Part shown: positions 59,521 through 64,000 of the stretch, in pieces
How the letters are laid out: every line of letters begins with the position of its first letter
Position numbering within the stretch: position 1 is the stretch's first letter
NCBI RefSeq assembly: GCF_039523035.1
Contig: NZ_BAAAEN010000014.1
Location: 1 to 64,000, forward strand
Length of the DNA: 64,000 bases
Source: Pigmentiphaga daeguensis
Lineage (GTDB): Bacteria > Pseudomonadota > Gammaproteobacteria > Burkholderiales > Burkholderiaceae_B
Reading direction: 5' to 3'
Notes under the pieces: generated by a model
Databases searched by the model: none
Told to the model about the DNA's origin: nothing
The model's input: the letters and a program-made list of their open reading frames with translations, nothing else
Position numbers and translations under genes: made by a program

Positions 59521-59632
59521 GGTGCCTGCGGCAGCGTAAGCCTGCGGGCACTGTAGAGCGCGGCGGCGGGGCGCGGGTACTACCGTCTCGCGAAGGGGAT
59601 ATAAGAAAACACAATGGCGGCGCCGGACGCGA

Positions 59633-60784
59633 TCAGGAGCATGGCGCATCCGCCTTGCCCGGCATCGCGCCGCCGGCCAGCCAGCCCAGGATGCCGGCGC
59701 GATGCTGGTCCAGCGCCGGAGCCGTGCCGGATGGGGGCGCCCATTGCCCGGAAAAGCGGACCGGAAAACGCAGGTCCAGCCCGCCGTCGGAATGGCGTTG
59801 CACCATGCCTCGCGCGCGCACGTGCGCATCGTCGAACCATTCATGCGGCAGGGGCACCGGCGACCACGGGATGGCCTCCGGGTCCAGGACCGCGGCCCAC
59901 TGCGCCAGCGTGCGGGAAGCGATCAGCCCCTTCAGGCGCGACGACAGCTCGCGTTTGTTCGCCAGCCGCCCCCGGCGCGTGCGGTATTCCGCCGCTGCCA
60001 GCGCCGGACATAGCGGCGCGAGCACGTCGGCCAGCGCCAGCCAGAACTTGTCCTCCAGGATGCCCAGGACCAGATGGCGGCCATCGGCGGTGCGGAACAC
60101 GTCGTTGTCGGGCATCACGTGGTCCAGATCCTCCACGTCCGTGCCGGTGCGGACCAAGGCATCGATGCCCGGCGCGGTCCAGGCCGTCATCGCGTCCTGC
60201 AGGGACAGGTCCAGGTGCTGCCCGCGCCCGCTTTCCCTGGCGGTCATCATGGCCACGACCAGCGCCAGCGCCGCATACATGGCGCCGCAGTAGTCCGACA
60301 GGCGCACGCGCGGGCGGGCCACCACGTCCTCGACCTGCGACGGCACGGCCCAATAGCCGGCGCCCGCCAGGAAATTCATGTCGTGTCCGGGCCGGCCGGC
60401 GTAGGGCCCGTCCTGTCCGTAGCCCGAGATCGAGCACATGACCAGCGCAGGATTGACCGCGGACAACCGTGCATAGCCCAGCCCCAGGCGCTCCATCACG
60501 CCGGGCCGGAAATTCTCGATCAGCGCATGGCTCCTGCCGGCCAGGCCGAGCAGTATCTCGCGGTCTCCGGGCCGCTTCAGGTCGAGGGCGATCGACAGCT
60601 TGCCCCGGTTGTACTTGGCGAAAGTCTCCGCCCCCAGCGCCCGCGCCGCGTCGCCGCCGTCCGGCCGCTCCACCTTGATCACGGTCGCGCCCAGCTGGCC
60701 CAGCATGAAGGCCGCCTGCGGCCCCGGATGCAGCTGGCCCAGGTCGAGCACGACGCGGCCGCTCAGACAGGTGGAGGCGAACAT
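59633..60784 (-). CDS. Family III CoA-transferase (CaiB/BaiF)
   Basis: This 383-residue enzyme has the family N-terminus (GRVVLDLGQLHPGPQAAFML, VIKVERPDGGD) and NRGKLSIALDLK near residue 59. The catalytic Asp135 is in GYGQDGPYAGRPGHDMNFLA. It would move CoA from a donor thioester to a carboxylic acid. It lies 13 bases after the acyl-CoA dehydrogenase gene, with GGGAGA before its ATG, so the two activate and then desaturate the same acid. It is slightly short for the family but complete. Confidence 0.93.
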   Translation of the reverse strand: MFASTCLSGRVVLDLGQLHPGPQAAFMLGQLGATVIKVERPDGGDAARALGAETFAKYNRGKLSIALDLKRPGDREILLGLAGRSHALIENFRPGVMERLGLGYARLSAVNPALVMCSISGYGQDGPYAGRPGHDMNFLAGAGYWAVPSQVEDVVARPRVRLSDYCGAMYAALALVVAMMTARESGRGQHLDLSLQDAMTAWTAPGIDALVRTGTDVEDLDHVMPDNDVFRTADGRHLVLGILEDKFWLALADVLAPLCPALAAAEYRTRRGRLANKRELSSRLKGLIASRTLAQWAAVLDPEAIPWSPVPLPHEWFDDAHVRARGMVQRHSDGGLDLRFPVRFSGQWAPPSGTAPALDQHRAGILGWLAGGAMPGKADAPCS

Positions 60785-60797
60785 CGGCGTCTCCCGT

Positions 60798-61964
60798 TCA
60801 GGCCAGGATGGACTTGGCGATGGTGTTGCGCTGGATCTCGCTGGTGCCGGTCACGATGCGGTACAGGCGCAGGCGGCGGAAGATGAATTCCACCGGGTGG
60901 TTCTTCGTCACGCCGACGTTGCCGTGGATCTGCATGGCCTTGTCGGCGATCTGGAAGCAGGTCTCGGAAACGAAGAGCTTGCACATGGACGCCTCGCGCC
61001 GCACGTCCTGGCCGCTGTCCGCCAGCGCGGCGGCGGCCTTGACCATGCCTTCGCAGGCATAGAGCCCGGTGGCCATGTCGGCCAGCATGTGCTGGATGGC
61101 CTGGAAGCGGCTGATGGGGCCGCCGAACTGCTGGCGCGTCTTGGCATAGTCCAGGGCCAGCCGATAGGCCTGCCGCGCCAGGCCTATCATCGTCGGACAG
61201 TGCAGCAGGCGGTTGACGCTGACGCGGTCCATGGCGATGCGGAATCCCTGCCCTTCCTTGCCGATCAGGTTGGCGCGCGGCACGCGCACGCCGTCGAACA
61301 CGATGTCGGCATCGACGTGCTGGCCGGTCATGGGCAGGCAGTCGTAGGTCAATGACACGCCCGGGCGGTCCAGGTCGACGAAGATGGCCGAGATCCCGTC
61401 GGCGCCCTTGTCCGGGTCCGTCACGCACATGATCACGGCGAAGTCCGCGAAGGTCGACGCGCTGATGTAGTGCTTGTGGCCCGTAATGACGTAGTCGTCG
61501 CCGTCCACGACGGCCCGGGTGCGGATGCTGGCGGCGTCCGAGCCCGATTGCGGCTCGGTCATCGCGAAGCACGAGCCCTTCTCGCCCCGGACCACGGGCA
61601 GAATGTAGCGCTCGACCTGCTCGGGCGTGGCGTGGCGCACCAGGTTGCCGATGCGCGACGGCCCGCCCCAGTCTCCCAGCACGTGCGGAAACAGGATGGC
61701 GCCCGAGGCGGCCACGTCGTCCTTGAGCAGGCACAGGTCGGATACCGACAGCCCTCGGCCCCCCAGCTCGGGCGGCAGTTGCGGGCCGTACAGGCCCAGC
61801 TCCCGCGAGCGCCGCCAGACCTTGCGCACGGTCTCCTTGCTGAACTTGTCTTCGTAGGTGAAACCGGACGCCCGCTCGAAGGGCAGCAGTTCCTCCGTCA
61901 GGTAGCGCCGCAGCGTGGCGCGCAGTTCGTCGATATCGGTCTTGCCCTGGGAATCGTCCACCAT
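60798..61964 (-). CDS. Acyl-CoA dehydrogenase-family flavoprotein
   Basis: This 388-residue protein has the ACAD layout: GEKGSCFAMTEPQSGSDAAS near residue 127 (FAD/substrate), VITGHKHYISAS, YAKTRQQFGGPISRFQAIQ near residue 275, and the C-terminal QIHGNVGVTKNHPVEFIFRR. The usual catalytic Glu in YEGT is missing: the sequence is IVTGTSEIQ, with Thr in its place, and the alternative IVD-type position also lacks Glu. It may use another base or have changed chemistry. It is divergent from a LysR gene across 87 bases. Confidence 0.92.
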   Translation of the reverse strand: MVDDSQGKTDIDELRATLRRYLTEELLPFERASGFTYEDKFSKETVRKVWRRSRELGLYGPQLPPELGGRGLSVSDLCLLKDDVAASGAILFPHVLGDWGGPSRIGNLVRHATPEQVERYILPVVRGEKGSCFAMTEPQSGSDAASIRTRAVVDGDDYVITGHKHYISASTFADFAVIMCVTDPDKGADGISAIFVDLDRPGVSLTYDCLPMTGQHVDADIVFDGVRVPRANLIGKEGQGFRIAMDRVSVNRLLHCPTMIGLARQAYRLALDYAKTRQQFGGPISRFQAIQHMLADMATGLYACEGMVKAAAALADSGQDVRREASMCKLFVSETCFQIADKAMQIHGNVGVTKNHPVEFIFRRLRLYRIVTGTSEIQRNTIAKSILA

Positions 61965-62013
61965 GCTCTCCTGGTTTTGCCGGGATTATTGACAGGCGGA
62001 AAGGGGAAGAAGA

Positions 62014-62037
62014 TTATCGACAGAACAATTCCGATAA
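62014..62037. promoter_or_regulatory. LysR-site candidate in ACAD/LysR divergent gap
   Basis: TTATCG (62014-62019) and CGATAA (62032-62037) are perfect 6-bp arms 12 bases apart, 15 bases before the LysR start and about 50-73 bases before the ACAD start. This is the position expected for a LysR recognition site. Confidence 0.45.
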
Positions 62038-62051
62038 CTGCCGAGAATCGC

Positions 62052-62954
62052 ATGAGACTGGAGGACCTGAACTATTTCCTGGCCGTGGCCGAAGCCGGCC
62101 ACGTGGGCCGGGCCTCGACCAGGCTGGGGCACAGCCAGCCCGCGCTGACCAAGGGCCTGCAGCGACTGGAGAAGGAACTGGGCATCCAGCTGTTCGAACG
62201 CACCCCCAAGGGCATGACGCTGACGACGGCGGGCGCGGCCTTCTTCGAACGCGCCCGGCACGTGCGCACGGGGCTGGACGACGCGATCAAGGAAGCCAGC
62301 GACCTGCACCTGGGCAAGATCGGCCTGGTGCGCGTGGGCGTGGCGCCGGCCTACGTGCAGATGCTGTGCGCGCCCGCCTGCTCGGCCTTGATCACGCAGC
62401 GCCCGGCGGCGCGCATCCACATGACGACGGGCTTGAACGACGCGCTGTTCGGCGCGCTCCGGCTGGGGGAACTGGACCTGTGCATCAGCGCCATCGCCGC
62501 CTCGCCGGACCCGGAATTCGCCCAGCACCCGCTGATGGAGGACGACCTGCTGGTGATGGCGCGCGAACAGCATCCGCTGTTCGACAAGCGCGCGCTGCGT
62601 TTCGCCGACCTGGTGGAATACGGCTGGATACTGCCCACCGACAAGGTGATGGCCCGGCGCGCCATCGACGCGCGTTTCCTGGAGGCCGGCCTGCCCACCC
62701 CCGAGGTGGTGATCGAATCGAGTTCCACGGTGGCCACGCTGCTGCCGGTGGTGCGCACCACCGACCTGCTGACCGTGGTGGGCCAGCGCGCCGCGGGGCC
62801 GAGCGGCGGCGGACTGCGGCCCATTCCGCTCGAACAGGCCCGCTGGCGGCGCACCATCGGCATCTGCACCCGCCGCGGCGCCTACCAGTCGCCCCTGGCC
62901 AAGCGCTTCATCGAGATCGTCGACCAGCACGCCCGCGACCTCACGGGCGCCTGA
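62052..62954 (+). CDS. LysR-family transcriptional regulator
   Basis: This 300-residue LTTR begins MRLEDLNYFLAVAEAGHVGR with the HTH TRLGHSQPALTKGLQRLEKE (residues about 23-42) and has an effector domain containing GLVRVGVAPAYVQMLCAPAC, GELDLCISAIAASPDPEFAQ and YGWILPTDKVMARRAIDARF. It is divergent from the ACAD/CaiB genes and converges on a Bug gene with 9 bases between stops. It likely controls the ACAD-CaiB operon from the inverted repeat in the gap. Confidence 0.92.
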   Translation: MRLEDLNYFLAVAEAGHVGRASTRLGHSQPALTKGLQRLEKELGIQLFERTPKGMTLTTAGAAFFERARHVRTGLDDAIKEASDLHLGKIGLVRVGVAPAYVQMLCAPACSALITQRPAARIHMTTGLNDALFGALRLGELDLCISAIAASPDPEFAQHPLMEDDLLVMAREQHPLFDKRALRFADLVEYGWILPTDKVMARRAIDARFLEAGLPTPEVVIESSSTVATLLPVVRTTDLLTVVGQRAAGPSGGGLRPIPLEQARWRRTIGICTRRGAYQSPLAKRFIEIVDQHARDLTGA

Positions 62955-62963
62955 GCGGCCGCC

Positions 62964-63926
62964 TCAGTCCGCGCGGATGCCGGTGCGGCGCACCACCTCG
63001 GTATAGGCCTTGGCTTCGGCATCGATATAGGCCTTGAACTCCTGCGGCGTCGTGGCCCGCGAGCGAAAGCCCATCACCTGGAGCTGCGCGGCCGTGGCCG
63101 GGTCCCGCTGGAACGCCAGCACGATCGCGTTCCAGCGATCGACGATGGCGCCCGGCGTGCGCGCGGGCGCGGCCAGGCCCATCCAGCTCGCGGCATCCAG
63201 CTCCGGATAGCCGACCTCGGCCAGGGCCGGCACGTCGGGCAGCACGCCGGAGCGCGACCCGCTGGTGACCGCCAGGGCGCGGATGCGCCCGGCCTTGATG
63301 AATTCCATGGCGGGCGCGATGGCGACGATGCCCAGCTGCACCTGGCCGCCGGCCAGGTCGCTCAGCGCGTTCGCGCCGCCGCGGTACGGAACGTGGACGA
63401 TGTCCAGCCCGTAGCGGTGCTTGATCATCTCGAAGGTCAGGTGCATGGACGAACCCACCCCCGGGCTGCCGTAGCTGAGCTTGCCGGGCTGGCGCTTGGC
63501 GTAGGCGACCATCTCCTGCATGGTCTTGAAGGGCGCGCCCGCGTTGGCCAGCACGACGTGGGGCGAGGCGCTGATCAGCGCGATCGGCGCGAAGTCCTCC
63601 AGCGCGAAGCCGGGATTGGCATACATGGCCTTGGCCATCGTATGGTTGCCGCCCAGCGTGAGCAGGGTGTAGCCGTCGGCCGCCGCGTTGGCCACCTTGG
63701 CCGCGCCGATGTTGCCGCCGCCGCCCCCGATGTTCTCCACGATGACCGGCTGGCCCAGCCGTTCGCCCGCGTACTTGGCGAACAGGCGCGCGACGATGTC
63801 GAACTGTCCGCCGGCCGAGAACGGCACGACCAGCCTGACCGCGTGGTCCGGATAAGCGCCATGGGCGGCCCCGGCGCCCAGCAGCAGGACGGCCAGCAAT
63901 GCACGGAAGCGGGCGAGTATCCGCAT
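62964..63926 (-). CDS. Bug-family periplasmic solute-binding protein
   Basis: The 320-residue protein has the leader MRILARFRALLAVLLLGAGA (cleavage after AHG) and YPDHAVRLVVPFSAGGQFDI. VIVENIGGGGGNIG, ADGYTLLTLGGNHT and HVPYRGGANALSDLAGGQVQ follow. It is the last complete gene; its promoter lies in the final 70 bases of the window. It belongs either with the LysR/ACAD/CaiB cassette or with genes beyond the right edge. Confidence 0.93.
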   Translation of the reverse strand: MRILARFRALLAVLLLGAGAAHGAYPDHAVRLVVPFSAGGQFDIVARLFAKYAGERLGQPVIVENIGGGGGNIGAAKVANAAADGYTLLTLGGNHTMAKAMYANPGFALEDFAPIALISASPHVVLANAGAPFKTMQEMVAYAKRQPGKLSYGSPGVGSSMHLTFEMIKHRYGLDIVHVPYRGGANALSDLAGGQVQLGIVAIAPAMEFIKAGRIRALAVTSGSRSGVLPDVPALAEVGYPELDAASWMGLAAPARTPGAIVDRWNAIVLAFQRDPATAAQLQVMGFRSRATTPQEFKAYIDAEAKAYTEVVRRTGIRAD

Positions 63927-64000
63927 GTTCGTCTCCTGGATCTCGTGTCGATGGAATGTCCGGCAGTCTGCAACGCGGCGGCGGCCATCGGATGCCCGAA

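Overview
The window is high-GC DNA that looks like a chromosome segment from a betaproteobacterium of the Alcaligenaceae (Bordetella/Achromobacter-like). The reasons are the gene order prs-rplY-pth-ychF, ispE-lolB-TPR-mutM-mutY, rodA-mrdA-mreDCB-gatCAB, and nine genes for periplasmic Bug (TctC-type) solute-binding proteins in 64 kb. The genus is an inference; no rRNA is present.

Core skeleton: ychF (0.3-1.4 kb), pth (5.1-5.7), rplY, prs, tRNA-Gln, ispE, lolB, a TPR protein, mutM and mutY (9.1-16.5), rodA-mrdA-mreD-mreC-mreB (23.7-29.5), gatC-gatA-gatB plus a histidine phosphatase (29.7-33.7), pyrE (48.1-48.8) and exonuclease III (55.2-56.0). These genes serve protein synthesis, DNA repair, nucleotide supply, lipoprotein sorting and rod shape.

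Accessory cassettes sit between the core genes, most of them pairing a Bug protein with one or a few catabolic enzymes and a regulator. They are: (1) SDR, arylformamidase-like hydrolase and Bug (1.5-4.3 kb); (2) TauD-like dioxygenase, Bug and LysR between rplY and pth; (3) GntR / aconitase-type LeuCD-like hydro-lyase / Bug (16.5-20.4); (4) IclR / SMP-30 lactonase / Bug / NIPSNAP (20.5-23.7); (5) a large aromatic-type cluster (33.9-44.0) with a NahR-like LysR, aldehyde dehydrogenase, extradiol dioxygenase, hydratase-aldolase of the trans-o-hydroxybenzylidenepyruvate type, KstD-like flavoprotein, CMD-like protein, Rieske oxygenase, Bug, SDR and YciI protein; (6) RidA / Bug / FAH-family hydrolase (44.4-46.9); (7) a molybdenum hydroxylase (CoxL/M/S-type) with CoxG, Bug and a divergent MarR (48.9-55.1); (8) LysR / Bug / sulfatase; (9) CaiB-type CoA transferase / acyl-CoA dehydrogenase / LysR / Bug (56.0-63.9). 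No TctA/TctB membrane subunits are present, so the Bug proteins must use partners encoded elsewhere or act as sensors.

Mobile and decayed DNA: a family of short inverted-repeat elements with CTAG ends (one complete 175-bp copy, one half copy, two about 41-43-bp minimal copies) lies in intergenic spaces; in three of four cases the end CTAG supplies the TAG stop codon of the adjacent gene. Remnants of a BKACE (DUF849) gene, a LysR gene and an ABC permease gene lie near a ParDE-type toxin-antitoxin pair. The left edge (1-309) has tandem TACCCCC motifs suggesting an integration boundary.

The most unusual single locus is the mreC-mreD junction. A GC-rich repeat appears to have split the 5' end of mreD, leaving a 35-codon reading frame that starts in an ATGA overlap with mreC and stops in a TTGA overlap with the apparent TTG start of mreD.
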